Assembly: GCA_963720735.1 (NCBI GenBank)
Contig: CAVRGL010000010.1
Span: 479,319 to 543,318 of the forward strand
Length of the DNA stretch: 64,000 nucleotides
Direction: 5' to 3'
Source of the DNA: JBBRHQ01 sp963720735
GTDB taxonomy: Bacteria; Actinomycetota; Thermoleophilia; Solirubrobacterales; 70-9
Under the pieces are notes generated by a model. That model made no database searches, was not told the origin of the DNA, and saw nothing but the letters and a program-made list of their open reading frames with translations. Position numbers and translations under genes: made by a program. Of the stretch, positions 8,204 through 16,504 are shown piece after piece (the first letter of the stretch is position 1; every line of letters begins with the position of its first letter).

Positions 8204-8212
8204 ATGACCTTA

Positions 8213-8218
8213 TAGCCT
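8213..8218 (+). promoter_or_regulatory. Putative -10 (TAGCCT) of a leaderless transcript
   Basis: TAGCCT, within TATAGCCT, lies 9 nt before the ATG at 8228 of the enolase-superfamily gene, with no Shine-Dalgarno sequence on that strand. The spacing fits transcription starting at or next to the start codon. No convincing -35 is visible. Confidence 0.4.
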
Positions 8219-8227
8219 CCGGCCGCG

Positions 8228-9301
8228 ATGAGCGAAGCCTTCCGCATCCTCGCCGAGCTGCCGATCGAGATCGAGACCTACGAGCTCGAGGACCACGACC
8301 GCGAGTTCCCGGGCGGCTTCACCCGGCCCTCGACCACGGTGCGGCTGCGCGGGGGCGGCGCCGAGGGGATCGGCGAGGACGTCGTCTATGACGTCCTCGA
8401 CCACATCGCCCACCGCGACGCCGGGCCGGTCCACGACCTGAGCGGGCCCTCGACCCTGGGCGAGGCCTGCGAGCTGCTCGGCCGCCTCGATCTGTTCGGC
8501 GACGCTCCGCCGGAGCGCGAGGCGTCGCGCCACTACCGCCGCTGGGCCTATGAGAGCGCCGCGCTCGATCTCGCCCTGCGCCAGGCCGGGACCTCCCTGC
8601 ACGAGGCCCTGGGGAGGGAGCCGCGGCCGCTTCGCTTCGTCTGCTCGACCCGGCTGACCTCGTTCGGGGACGAGGGCGGGTCGAGCACCGGGGCGGTCCG
8701 CAAGCGCTTGGAGAAATACCCCTCGCTCGAGTTCAAGCTCGACCCCGAGAACGACTGGGACGCCGAGCTGATCGCCGAGCTGCGCGAGCTGGCGCCGGTG
8801 CGGGTGCTCGATCTCAAGGGCCACTACCGCGGCACGCCTGTGGACGTCGAGACCGATCCGGATCTCTACCGGGCGGTCGCCGAGGCCTTCCCCGGCGCCT
8901 ACCTCGAGGACCCAGATCTGAACGACGAGACCCGGCCGGTCCTCGAGCCCCACATGGACCGGGTCACCTGGGACGCGCCGCTTCACTCGCTGGCCGACAT
9001 CACCGGCCTGGAGCCGCCGCCGAAGGCGATCAACTCCAAGCCCTCGCGCTTCGGCTCGCTCGAGGAGCTGCTTTCGATCTACGAGCACTGCGAGCAGCAG
9101 GGAATCGCCGTCTACGGGGGCGGCCAGGGCGAGCTCGGCCCGGGCCGCGGGCAGATCCAGTACCTCGCCTCGCTGTTCCATCACGACACCCCCAACGACG
9201 TCGCCCCGTCCGGCTACAACGACCCGGCGGTCCCGGAGGGCATGCCCTCCAGCCCGATGGAGCCGGTGCCGTCGGCGACCGGCTTCCGCTGGGCCGAGTA
9301 G
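8228..9301 (+). CDS. Enolase-superfamily (mandelate racemase/muconate lactonizing-like) enzyme
   Basis: Cytosolic protein of 357 residues with the capping-domain plus barrel pattern of the enolase superfamily. Barrel-strand residues recognisable are Lys in LEFKLDPEN, Asp in VLDLKGHYRG, Glu in YLEDPDLND and Lys in INSKPSRFG. These match the usual order Lys, three acidic metal ligands and Lys, although the third ligand is not certain. The end of the barrel shows YGGGQGELGPGRGQIQ. The reaction would be proton abstraction alpha to a carboxylate; racemase, epimerase, dehydratase or OSB-synthase activities are all possible and cannot be separated here. The gene ends 10 bp before the ferritin gene. 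Confidence 0.75.
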   Translation: MSEAFRILAELPIEIETYELEDHDREFPGGFTRPSTTVRLRGGGAEGIGEDVVYDVLDHIAHRDAGPVHDLSGPSTLGEACELLGRLDLFGDAPPEREASRHYRRWAYESAALDLALRQAGTSLHEALGREPRPLRFVCSTRLTSFGDEGGSSTGAVRKRLEKYPSLEFKLDPENDWDAELIAELRELAPVRVLDLKGHYRGTPVDVETDPDLYRAVAEAFPGAYLEDPDLNDETRPVLEPHMDRVTWDAPLHSLADITGLEPPPKAINSKPSRFGSLEELLSIYEHCEQQGIAVYGGGQGELGPGRGQIQYLASLFHHDTPNDVAPSGYNDPAVPEGMPSSPMEPVPSATGFRWAE

Positions 9302-9311
9302 GGTGCCGCTG

Positions 9312-9845
9312 ATGGCAGAGAGCAAGTTCGTCGAGACGCTCAACGAGCAGGTCGCCCACGAGTTCGCCGCCTCGCAGCAGTACATCGCGATCGCCGTCCA
9401 CTACGACGCGGAGACCCTGCCCCAGCTCGCCTCCTTCTTCTACCGCCAGGCGGTCGAGGAGCGAAACCACGCGATGATGATCATCCAGTACCTGCTCGAC
9501 GCCGACCACCAGGTGCAGATGCCGGGGGTCGAGCAGCCGCAGGCGAACTTCACCGATACCGTCGCCCCGGTCACCCTGGCGCTCGAGCAGGAGAAGAGGG
9601 TCTCCGACCAGATCGCCAACCTGGCAGGCCTTGCCAGGGAGGAGGGCAACTACCAGGGCGAGCAGTTCATGCAGTGGTTTATCAAGGAGCAGGTCGAGGA
9701 GGTCTCCTCAATGTCGGCGCTGCTGAAGATCGTCGAGCGCGCCCGTGACAACCCGCTGATGGCCGAGGAGTACCTCTCGCGAGAGCAGGTCGGGGGCGAG
9801 GGCCAGGACCCGACCGCGCCCACCGCCGCCGGCGGCGCCCTCTAG
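9312..9845 (+). CDS. Bacterial non-heme ferritin
   Basis: Four-helix-bundle iron-storage protein of 177 residues. N-terminal FVETLNEQVAHEFAASQQY carries the first ferroxidase-centre Glu; the second helix has AVEERNHAMMI with the Glu-Glu/His ligand set; later Glu residues occur in ALEQEKRVSDQI and FIKEQVEEVS. No heme-binding Met is obvious, so Ftn rather than Bfr type. ATG at 9312 was preferred over an in-frame GTG at 9303 because homologues begin near the KFVE segment and an AGGG precedes it. Likely stores iron and limits oxidative damage. Confidence 0.9.
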   Translation: MAESKFVETLNEQVAHEFAASQQYIAIAVHYDAETLPQLASFFYRQAVEERNHAMMIIQYLLDADHQVQMPGVEQPQANFTDTVAPVTLALEQEKRVSDQIANLAGLAREEGNYQGEQFMQWFIKEQVEEVSSMSALLKIVERARDNPLMAEEYLSREQVGGEGQDPTAPTAAGGAL

Positions 9846-9846
9846 C

Positions 9847-11199
9847 TCAGGCGAGACCAGTCGCCTCCAGGGCGCCGCGCACCCGCGGCACCCACCAGGC
9901 GAGCTCCTCGCGGGCCCACTCCTGCTCGGTGGGATCGGGGTGGATCAGGGCGCTGTTGCCGAGGATCCAGCCGTACTGGACCAGGCCGGAGAGCATCCCC
10001 AGCTCCAGAGCCCGGGGGTCGTCTCGCTCTCCCATCGCGCGGCGGAAGTCCTCTGTGATCTGCTCGTGGCTCGCGTCGATCCGCCAGCCGCAATGCATCA
10101 TGTACCAGGCGAGCTCGAAGGCGGGATGCGAGTTGGAGGCGAGCCCCCAGTCGATCGCGATCACCCGCTCGCCGTCGATCCCGAGCTGCTCGTCGCGCAG
10201 GTCGCCGTGGATCAGCGTCGTCCCGCAGCGCTCGAACTCGGCGACGAAGTCGGCCGGGTCGCGGGCTATCCCCAGCACCGCCTCGCCGACGTCAGCATCG
10301 ACCGCTTCGGCGAAAGCCTCCCATGTGGTCTCGAGCTGCTTCGGCAGCAGGTCGACCCCGTCACGCTCCGCCTCGCTCATCCCGGGGCCGCAGACGATCA
10401 CCCGGTCGAGGAAGCTGGCGGCGGCCTCGACCGGCTCTCCCCAGAACTCGTGCCAGACCCCGGCGGTCGCGTCGAGGACGCGGGCGCTCTGCTCACGGGT
10501 GATCGGCCCGGCGGTCCCGAACAGGGCCTCCGAGACGTCGACCATCGCCACCCACCAGGCGCCGTCGTGGAACTCGGCGGCGCGGATCGCAGGATCGAGG
10601 CGCTCGGGGAAGCGCTTCATCTCCCCGCCACTGAACAGGATCCCCTCGCGACCCCGATCGCCGGTGCGGCGGGCGAGCCAGTCACCGCCCGGGACGATCC
10701 GCTTCAGGACCAGCCTGCGCCCGTCCTCGAACACCGCCGACTCGAGCCTCGAGCCCGACCAGCCGGTCGAGTCGAGGACCGCCTGCTCGCGGACCGCCCC
10801 GAAGCGCTCCAGCAAGGCCGGGGGCGCCGAGGGGGTGCTGCCCGCCGGGGGAACGATCGCCGCATCGCGCGGCGGGGCGGCGTAGATCCAGTGGCCGGTG
10901 ATCGAGCCATCGCGGTAGCGGAGGTACTGGCGTTGGCGCACCCCCTCGCCGTCCTCGCCGAGGCGCTCGACCCAGAGGGCGAGGCCGTCGGCGAACTCCT
11001 TCCCGTCCCAGTCGAGGATCCTGCCCGGGCACGGATAGAGCCCGCCGAGCTCGGCGATGATCGCCGTCGGCCCCTCGCACTTCATCCTCCTTCCCCTGAC
11101 GCTCGCGTCGAGCCTGGCCCCCGCGGCGATCAGCGGCGCCAGCGGCTCGAAATCCCCGGTCGCGATCGCCTCCCGCAGAACCGCCGGGACCGGCGTCAT
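9847..11199 (-). CDS. Two-domain protein: NTF2/SnoaL-like domain fused to APH-type kinase
   Basis: 450 residues. Residues 1-115 resemble a SnoaL/NTF2-like domain (RYRDGSITGHWIYA), and residues from about 135 onward form an aminoglycoside-phosphotransferase/choline-kinase fold. Kinase motifs are an ATP-binding Lys in RLVLKRIV, catalytic HGDLRDEQ and metal-binding IAIDWGLAS. The catalytic Asp is kept, but the Mg-binding Asn of the usual HGDxxxxN loop is Gln. Substrate unknown; antibiotic resistance should not be assumed from the fold. The ATG overlaps the stop of the upstream methyltransferase in ATGA, giving a coupled trio with acyl-CoA dehydrogenase. Confidence 0.78.
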   Translation of the reverse strand: MTPVPAVLREAIATGDFEPLAPLIAAGARLDASVRGRRMKCEGPTAIIAELGGLYPCPGRILDWDGKEFADGLALWVERLGEDGEGVRQRQYLRYRDGSITGHWIYAAPPRDAAIVPPAGSTPSAPPALLERFGAVREQAVLDSTGWSGSRLESAVFEDGRRLVLKRIVPGGDWLARRTGDRGREGILFSGGEMKRFPERLDPAIRAAEFHDGAWWVAMVDVSEALFGTAGPITREQSARVLDATAGVWHEFWGEPVEAAASFLDRVIVCGPGMSEAERDGVDLLPKQLETTWEAFAEAVDADVGEAVLGIARDPADFVAEFERCGTTLIHGDLRDEQLGIDGERVIAIDWGLASNSHPAFELAWYMMHCGWRIDASHEQITEDFRRAMGERDDPRALELGMLSGLVQYGWILGNSALIHPDPTEQEWAREELAWWVPRVRGALEATGLA

Positions 11200-12026
11200 C
11201 TCGCCCCGCCGGAGACGATCTGCACCGAGGCCCTCAGCAGCAGCTCGTCACCGGTGCGGAACTCCTCCTCGGCGCGCTCGGTGAACAGCTCGCGGATCCG
11301 CCGCTGGGTGTCGGGGTCCTGCGCCTGGATGCGGGCGGCGGTGCGGACGCTTCCGGCAAGCAGGTTCGCCCACAGCGACTCGCCGCTGGGGACAGGCCAC
11401 TCGAACTCGAGCCGTCGCATCACGAACTCCCGGTCCAGCCCCGCCCCGCTGAGCAGCGCGCGCGCCTCGGCCTCCTCGGCGAACCGGGTCGGGTCGGGGG
11501 ACCCGGCGGGCAGGGCGTCCGGACGGGACTCGCCGACCTCGGCCAGGGCCTCCCTGGCCAGCCCGTACCAGCGGTTCCTGTTGTCCTCATCCCAGATCGA
11601 GAAGGCGAACCTACCCCCGGGCCGCAGCACCCGACAGAACTCGGCCACCGCGAGCTCCGGCTGGGGCAGGTGGTTGAGGACGAAGTTGGCGAGCACCCGG
11701 TCGAACTGGCCGGCCCCGAATGGCATCTCCTCCGCGTCGGCGAGGACGAACTCGATACCGGGGTGCTCGCGCCGGGCGACCGCGATCATCCCCTCGGCGA
11801 TGTCGATCCCCACCGGCTCGGCGCCGCGCTCGAGCGCCGCCGCGGCGACGTAACCGGGGCCGGTGGCGACATCGAGGACCCGCTGGCCCGGCCCCACGCC
11901 CGCGGCATCGAGCAGCGGCTCGACGACCCGGGTGGTCAGGGCGCCGGTCAGCGACGCGTAGGACTCGGCCTTCCTCCCCCAGCCCTCCGCCTCGAACCGC
12001 TTGAACTCCTCGGCGCCTGCGCTCAC
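11196..12026 (-). CDS. SAM-dependent class I methyltransferase
   Basis: 276-residue cytosolic methyltransferase of the UbiE/Methyltransf_11 type. SAM motif I is RVLDVATGPGYVA, the acidic motif II position is GIDIAEGMI, and motif III-like LADAEEMPFGAGQFDRVLANFVLNHL follows, then RVLRPGGRFAFSIW. Start is a GTG whose last two bases overlap the stop of the acyl-CoA dehydrogenase (GTGA); the frame extends upstream only as shadow coding. The stop overlaps the kinase start by four bases. Substrate unknown, but the tight coupling suggests the same small molecule or acyl intermediate is handled by all three enzymes. Confidence 0.85.
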   Translation of the reverse strand: MSAGAEEFKRFEAEGWGRKAESYASLTGALTTRVVEPLLDAAGVGPGQRVLDVATGPGYVAAAALERGAEPVGIDIAEGMIAVARREHPGIEFVLADAEEMPFGAGQFDRVLANFVLNHLPQPELAVAEFCRVLRPGGRFAFSIWDEDNRNRWYGLAREALAEVGESRPDALPAGSPDPTRFAEEAEARALLSGAGLDREFVMRRLEFEWPVPSGESLWANLLAGSVRTAARIQAQDPDTQRRIRELFTERAEEEFRTGDELLLRASVQIVSGGAR

Positions 12027-13171
12027 ATCGCGCGGGAGATGATCAGGCGCTGGATCTCGTTGGTGCCCTCGTAGATCTGGGTGATCTTGGCATCGCGCAT
12101 CATCCGCTCCACCGGGTACTCGCTGACGTAGCCGTAGCCGCCCAGGACCTGGACCGCCTCGGTCGTCACCCACATCGCCGTATCGGAGGCGATCAGCTTG
12201 GCCATTGAGGACCATTTGGCGAGGTCCGGCTCGTCGCGGTCGGCCGCGGCCGCGGCGCGGTAGAGCAGCTCGCGCGCCGCCGCGGTGCGGGCCTCCATCT
12301 CGGCCAGCTTGAAGGCGATCCCCTGGTGATCGTGGATCGGCTTGCCGAAGGTCATCCGCTCCTTGGCGTAGGCGTTCGCGTAATCGGTCGCGCCCTGCGC
12401 GATGCCCACCGCCTGGGCACCGGCGCCGAGCCGGGTCCGCTGCAGCACGCCGAGCGCCACCCCGAGGCCCTTGCCGACCTCACCGACGACGTTTTCGGGC
12501 GGGACCCGGACGTCCTCGAGCACCGGCGAGCCGGTCGGCGAGCCCTTGATCCCCATCTTCTTCTCGAGGCCGCCGATCGAGAACCCCGGCGAATCCGCGT
12601 CGACGACGAAGGCGGTTGTGCGGCGATTCTCGCGGTCGGTCGAGGCCATCACCACGTAGAAGTCGGCGACCCCGGCGTTGGTGATCCAGTTCTTGGTCCC
12701 GTTGATCACCCAGTCGGTGCCGTCGAGCCTGGCGCTGGTCCGCATCGAGGCGGGGTCGGAGCCTGCCTCGGGCTCAGAGAGGGCGAAGGCCGGCGACCAC
12801 TCCCCGCTCGCGCACTTCGGCAGGTAGCGCTGCTTGAGGTCGTCCGAGCCGAACAGCTGGATCGGCAGCGTGCCGAGGTCCTGGACCATCAGGATCAGCG
12901 CCGAGGAAGCGCAGGCCTTGGCGATCTCCTCGATCGCGATGTTCAGCATCAGGGTGCCCGTGCCGGTGCCGCCGTGCTCCTCGGAGAAGGGAAGGCCGAG
13001 GATGTCGTTCTGCGCGAACAGCTCGCGGATGTCCTGCGGATAGGTCCCGGTGGCGTCGATCTCCGCGGCGCGCGGCGCCACCCGCTCGGTGACGATCTGG
13101 CGGATCGTCTCGCGGAAGTCGAGGAACTCCTGCGGGATCGAGTAGGAGTCTGTCTGGGTCGCCGCCGTCAC
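12023..13171 (-). CDS. Acyl-CoA dehydrogenase
   Basis: FAD flavoenzyme of 382 residues, standard for the family, catalysing alpha,beta-dehydrogenation of acyl-CoA. Signatures are the LSEPEAGSDPASM segment, the INGTKNWITNAG FAD-binding segment, GIKGSPTGS and the C-terminal QVLGGYGYVSEYPVERMMRDAKI followed by YEGTNEIQR. The Glu of YEGTNE is the usual catalytic base for short/medium-chain enzymes. GTG start lies 7 nt after TAGCCT and lacks a clear ribosome-binding site. First gene of a coupled three-gene minus-strand operon. Confidence 0.92.
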   Translation of the reverse strand: MTAATQTDSYSIPQEFLDFRETIRQIVTERVAPRAAEIDATGTYPQDIRELFAQNDILGLPFSEEHGGTGTGTLMLNIAIEEIAKACASSALILMVQDLGTLPIQLFGSDDLKQRYLPKCASGEWSPAFALSEPEAGSDPASMRTSARLDGTDWVINGTKNWITNAGVADFYVVMASTDRENRRTTAFVVDADSPGFSIGGLEKKMGIKGSPTGSPVLEDVRVPPENVVGEVGKGLGVALGVLQRTRLGAGAQAVGIAQGATDYANAYAKERMTFGKPIHDHQGIAFKLAEMEARTAAARELLYRAAAAADRDEPDLAKWSSMAKLIASDTAMWVTTEAVQVLGGYGYVSEYPVERMMRDAKITQIYEGTNEIQRLIISRAM

Positions 13172-13178
13172 GCGCAGC

Positions 13179-13184
13179 AGGCTA
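13179..13184 (-). promoter_or_regulatory. Putative -10 (TAGCCT) for the acyl-CoA dehydrogenase operon
   Basis: Read on the minus strand, TAGCCT lies 7 nt before the GTG start at 13171. The same hexamer precedes the plus-strand gene at 8228. No Shine-Dalgarno sequence or clear -35 is visible, consistent with a leaderless transcript. Confidence 0.4.
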
Positions 13185-13215
13185 CCCGGAGCACCGACGG
13201 CGGTGCAGCGAGGGC

Positions 13216-13926
13216 TCAGCCTGGGCCGGAGCCGGCCTGCTGCCCGGCGGCGTGGGGCAGATCGAGGAAGTCATAGAAGAAGTAGTCCGACTGCGAGACG
13301 ATCTGGTCGTGGTACTGGTTGTAAGGGACGTGCCCGGCGCCCTCCAGCGTTTCGAGGTAGGCCGGGACGCCGTCGCCGAGCAGCGTCTGCACCGTCGACT
13401 GCGCCCAGGAGTAGGGGACCACGCCGTCCGCCGTGCCGTGGAAGAAGATCCCCGGCGAGTCACCGCGGTTGAAGAAGGACTCGAAGCCGGGCGGGATCCC
13501 ACCCGAGAGCGACATGAAGCTTCCGACCTTCGAGGAGAAGCCCGGGTTGCCGCTGTCGCCGGGATCGTCGGAGTTGATCCCCACCTCGATCGCGGTCACG
13601 GCTCCGGCCGACGAGCCCCCGATCCCGATCCGCGTCGGGTCGATCCCGTAGGTCGACGCGTTGGCACGGAACCAGCGGACCGCGGCCTGCGCGCCGTGCT
13701 GCGCCGCCATCGCCGCCGTGATGCAGTTGGCGCTGACGTTGCTGCCGCTGCAGGGCGAGGTGGCGAGCAGGCGGTAGTTGATCGAGGCCGAGACGTAGCC
13801 CAGCTTGGCGAAGGTGTTTGCGAGGTCGACCACATCACCCGCCGTCTTGTCGCCGCAGCAGAAGCTGCCTCCGTGGACCCAGATGACCGCCGGCCCGCCA
13901 GCTTGGCCCGCAGTGCTCTCCCGCTC
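13216..13926 (-). pseudogene. Alpha/beta-hydrolase (carboxylesterase) lacking its N-terminus
   Basis: The open frame encodes the oxyanion-hole segment PAVIWVHGGSFCCGD, nucleophile Ser in IGGSSAGAV, Asp in GTADGVV and His in GAGHVPY, so the catalytic core is intact. No ATG, GTG or TTG precedes the HGG motif: an in-frame TGA (13927-13929) stands only 13 codons before PAVIW, and the first usable start (GTG at 13833) lies after the oxyanion segment. The N-terminal 40-60 residues and any signal peptide are missing, and the divergent hydrolase gene begins only about 75 bp away. Best read as a 5'-truncated or frameshifted gene; a sequencing error is an alternative. Confidence 0.6.
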
Positions 13927-13988
13927 TCACCCCTACCCACGCCGCCAGGCTATCGCAGCCCGGTGCGCGTTTCCGATCGCCCGGGTGA

Positions 13989-13994
13989 TATAGA
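13989..13994 (+). promoter_or_regulatory. Putative -10 (TATAGA)
   Basis: TATAGA lies 9 nt before the ATG at 14004, in a local AT-rich patch (GTGATATAGAAGTT). There is no strong Shine-Dalgarno sequence, so a leaderless or near-leaderless transcript is likely. Confidence 0.4.
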
Positions 13995-14003
13995 AGTTGC
14001 CCA

Positions 14004-15224
14004 ATGGCGGAAGCCGCTAACGCCCCTGACGAGGTCCGGGCGCTGGCCCGGGCGGCCTTCGAGGAGCTGGCCGGAGGCGCCGGCTGGATCGGCCAGGTCC
14101 ACAGGGCGATCTCCGACCGCGCCTTCGGCCTGATCGGGACCCAGGGCGCGGTGGCCAAGCTCGCCCACGATTCGATCTCGGCCGGCGTCTACCGGGGGGC
14201 CGGTAAAGCGGTCGCGGCGGCCGGCCGCGGCGCCGATCACCTCCTCGGAGCTCGCAAGGTCGGCGACGGCCGGAGGATCTCGAGTTCGCGTGGTGGCAGC
14301 CTGGCGCTGGGCATCCTCCAGGGCCTAAACGGGGGCCGGCTCGAGCGCGAGGGCTCGGACCTCCAGCAACCGATGGCCGTGCGGCTCGCCGGGCGGCCCG
14401 TCGGGCTCGAACAGGAGCAGATCGCCGCCGCCTTTCCCGATGCCGGGCCGCGGCTGGCGGTCTTCCTCCACGGGCTGATGGAGACCGAGTTCTCCTGGGA
14501 GCGCGGGCGCTCGGACGGATTCGAGACCTACGGCGAGCGGCTCGCCCGCGACCTCGGCTACACGCCGGTCCAGATCCGCTACAACAGCGGCCGCCGCATC
14601 TCGCAGAACGGCGCATCGCTGGCCGCGCTGCTGGCGGCGCTTATCGACGCCTGGCCGGTCGAGGTCGAGGGGATCGCACTGATCGGTCACTCGATGGGCG
14701 GGCTCATCGCCCGCAGCGCCTGCCACCAGGCCGCACTCCAGGGACACACATGGGTGGCCCTGGTCAGCCACACCGTCTCCCTAGGGACGCCGCACGCGGG
14801 CGCGCCGCTCGAGCAGGCGGTCCACTACGCCAGCGCGGCGCTCGCCGCGGTGCCCGAGACCAAGCCCGTTGCCGGATTCCTGCGACGGCGAAGCGGCGGG
14901 ATCCGCGATCTCCGCCACGGCTCCCTGGTGGACGAGGATTGGCGGGACCGCCCCCCCGACACCCTGCGGGCGGCGGCCCAGCGCGAGGTGCCGCTGCACG
15001 AGGGCGCCACCCATTGCTTCGTCTCCGCCACCGTCACCCGCAGCCCCCGGCACCCGGTCGGCCGCCTGGTCGGTGACCTGCTGGTGCTGGAGCCGAGCGC
15101 CTCCGGCCGCAGCCGGCGCCTCGCCTTCCGGGACGAGCACGGTCATCACCTCGGCGGCGCGCACCACTTCGCTCTACTCAACCACCCGGTCGCCTACGAG
15201 CGCATGCGGGTCTGGCTGCGGTGA
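14004..15224 (+). CDS. Alpha/beta hydrolase, PGAP1/lipase-like
   Basis: 406-residue cytosolic protein. After about 150 residues of helical N-terminal region comes an alpha/beta-hydrolase core: AVFLHGLMETEFSW (oxyanion region), IALIGHSMGGLIARS with nucleophile Ser, and a late HHFALLNHPVAYERM segment likely holding the catalytic His. The pattern resembles triacylglycerol lipase/PGAP1-like esterases of actinobacteria. Its TGA overlaps the GTG of the following glycosyltransferase by four bases, suggesting joint action on a lipid or glycolipid. The N-terminal domain is not recognised. Confidence 0.8.
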   Translation: MAEAANAPDEVRALARAAFEELAGGAGWIGQVHRAISDRAFGLIGTQGAVAKLAHDSISAGVYRGAGKAVAAAGRGADHLLGARKVGDGRRISSSRGGSLALGILQGLNGGRLEREGSDLQQPMAVRLAGRPVGLEQEQIAAAFPDAGPRLAVFLHGLMETEFSWERGRSDGFETYGERLARDLGYTPVQIRYNSGRRISQNGASLAALLAALIDAWPVEVEGIALIGHSMGGLIARSACHQAALQGHTWVALVSHTVSLGTPHAGAPLEQAVHYASAALAAVPETKPVAGFLRRRSGGIRDLRHGSLVDEDWRDRPPDTLRAAAQREVPLHEGATHCFVSATVTRSPRHPVGRLVGDLLVLEPSASGRSRRLAFRDEHGHHLGGAHHFALLNHPVAYERMRVWLR

Positions 15225-16504
15225 GCAAGACCTTCATCTTCTTCCCCGAGGGCGCCTTCGGTCCGACCAACAACTGCGTCGGGATCGGCGACGTGCTGCG
15301 CAAGCGCGGCCACCGGGTCGTCTTCATCATCGAGGAGTCGTTCGCCGGAACCCTGGAGGAGAAGGGATTCGAGGAGCGGCTGATGCGCCTGCAGCCGTCC
15401 TCCGGAGAGGAAGCCGACGAGGACCCGGGCCAGTTCTGGAAGGACTTCATCCGCGACACCTCGCCGGTCTTCCGCCGGCCGACGATCGAGCAGCTCGAGG
15501 GATTCATCGCCCCGACCTTCGGGGCGCTCATCGACGGCGCCAAGCACGTCGACGAGCGCCTGGTGGAGATCATCGGCGAGGTCGAGCCCGACGTGATCAT
15601 CGAGGACAACGTCGTCGCCTTCCCGGCGCTGCCGGCCTCCGGCCGGCCCTGGGTGCGGATCGTCTCCTGCAACCCGACCGAGGTCAGGGACCCGGAGGTG
15701 CCGCCACCCTTCTCCGGCTACCCGGTGGCCGACCGCTCCGGCTGGCCGGCATATGAGGCCGAGTACCGGCGGACGCTCGAGGACCTGCACGGGGACTTCG
15801 ATGCCTTCGTCCGCGCGCGGGGCGCGCCGCCGCTGCCGGAGATGGAGTTCATCCACGCCTCGCCCTGGCTCAACCTCTGGATCTACCCGGACGAGGCCGA
15901 CTACAGGCGCGCCAACCCGCTCGACGAGACCTGGCACGACCTGCAGAGCAGCGTGCGCGCGACCGAGGAGGAGTGGCAGCTCCCCGAGCCGCTCGCCTCG
16001 GGCGAGGGCGCGCTCCTCTACCTCAGCCTCGGCTCCCTGGGCTCGGCCGACATCGAGCTGATGCGCAAGCTGATCGACAGCCTGGCCGCCGGCCCCCACC
16101 GGGTGATCGTGTCCAAGGGGCCGCTCCACGACCAGCTCGAGCTCGCCCCGAACATGGTCGGGGAGGAGTTCCTGCCGCAGACCTCGATCCTGCCCCAGCT
16201 GGACCTGGTGATAACTCACGGCGGCAACAACACGGTCACCGAGAGCCTTCACTTCGGCAGGCCGATGGTCGTGCTGCCGCTCTTCTGGGACCAGCACGAC
16301 AACGCTCAGCGGATCGACGAGACGGGGCTGGGCATCCGCCTCGACACCTACGGCCACGACCGCGGCGAGCTGAGCGGAGCGATCGACCGGCTGCTCGCCG
16401 ATCAGGGATTGGGGTCGAGGTTGGGGGAGATCGGCGCACGGCTGCGGGCGGCCCAGGGGACCGCCCGCGCAGCCGACCTGCTGGAGGGCGTCGGAACCGC
16501 CTAG
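15221..16504 (+). CDS. UGT-type (GT1/MGT family) glycosyltransferase
   Basis: 427 residues, GT-B fold. N-terminal FFPEGAFGPTNNCVGIGDVL is an acceptor-side start typical of MGT proteins, and the C-terminal donor-binding signature runs as THGGNNTVTESLHFGRPMV and LPLFWDQHDNAQRI. The donor would be a nucleotide sugar and the acceptor a hydrophobic small molecule or lipid. The GTG start overlaps the upstream hydrolase stop. The stop overlaps the convergent lipoprotein gene in a shared CTAG. Specific acceptor unknown. Confidence 0.88.
   Translation: MSKTFIFFPEGAFGPTNNCVGIGDVLRKRGHRVVFIIEESFAGTLEEKGFEERLMRLQPSSGEEADEDPGQFWKDFIRDTSPVFRRPTIEQLEGFIAPTFGALIDGAKHVDERLVEIIGEVEPDVIIEDNVVAFPALPASGRPWVRIVSCNPTEVRDPEVPPPFSGYPVADRSGWPAYEAEYRRTLEDLHGDFDAFVRARGAPPLPEMEFIHASPWLNLWIYPDEADYRRANPLDETWHDLQSSVRATEEEWQLPEPLASGEGALLYLSLGSLGSADIELMRKLIDSLAAGPHRVIVSKGPLHDQLELAPNMVGEEFLPQTSILPQLDLVITHGGNNTVTESLHFGRPMVVLPLFWDQHDNAQRIDETGLGIRLDTYGHDRGELSGAIDRLLADQGLGSRLGEIGARLRAAQGTARAADLLEGVGTA

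Noticed and set aside
9847..11199. Aminoglycoside resistance gene
   Set aside because: The kinase fold is present but the Mg-binding Asn is Gln, an extra N-terminal domain is fused, and the operon is metabolic; resistance is not supported.
9940..11853. 637-codon plus-strand open frame opposite the kinase and methyltransferase
   Set aside because: Shadow composition; the opposite-strand genes have clear motifs and coupled starts and stops.
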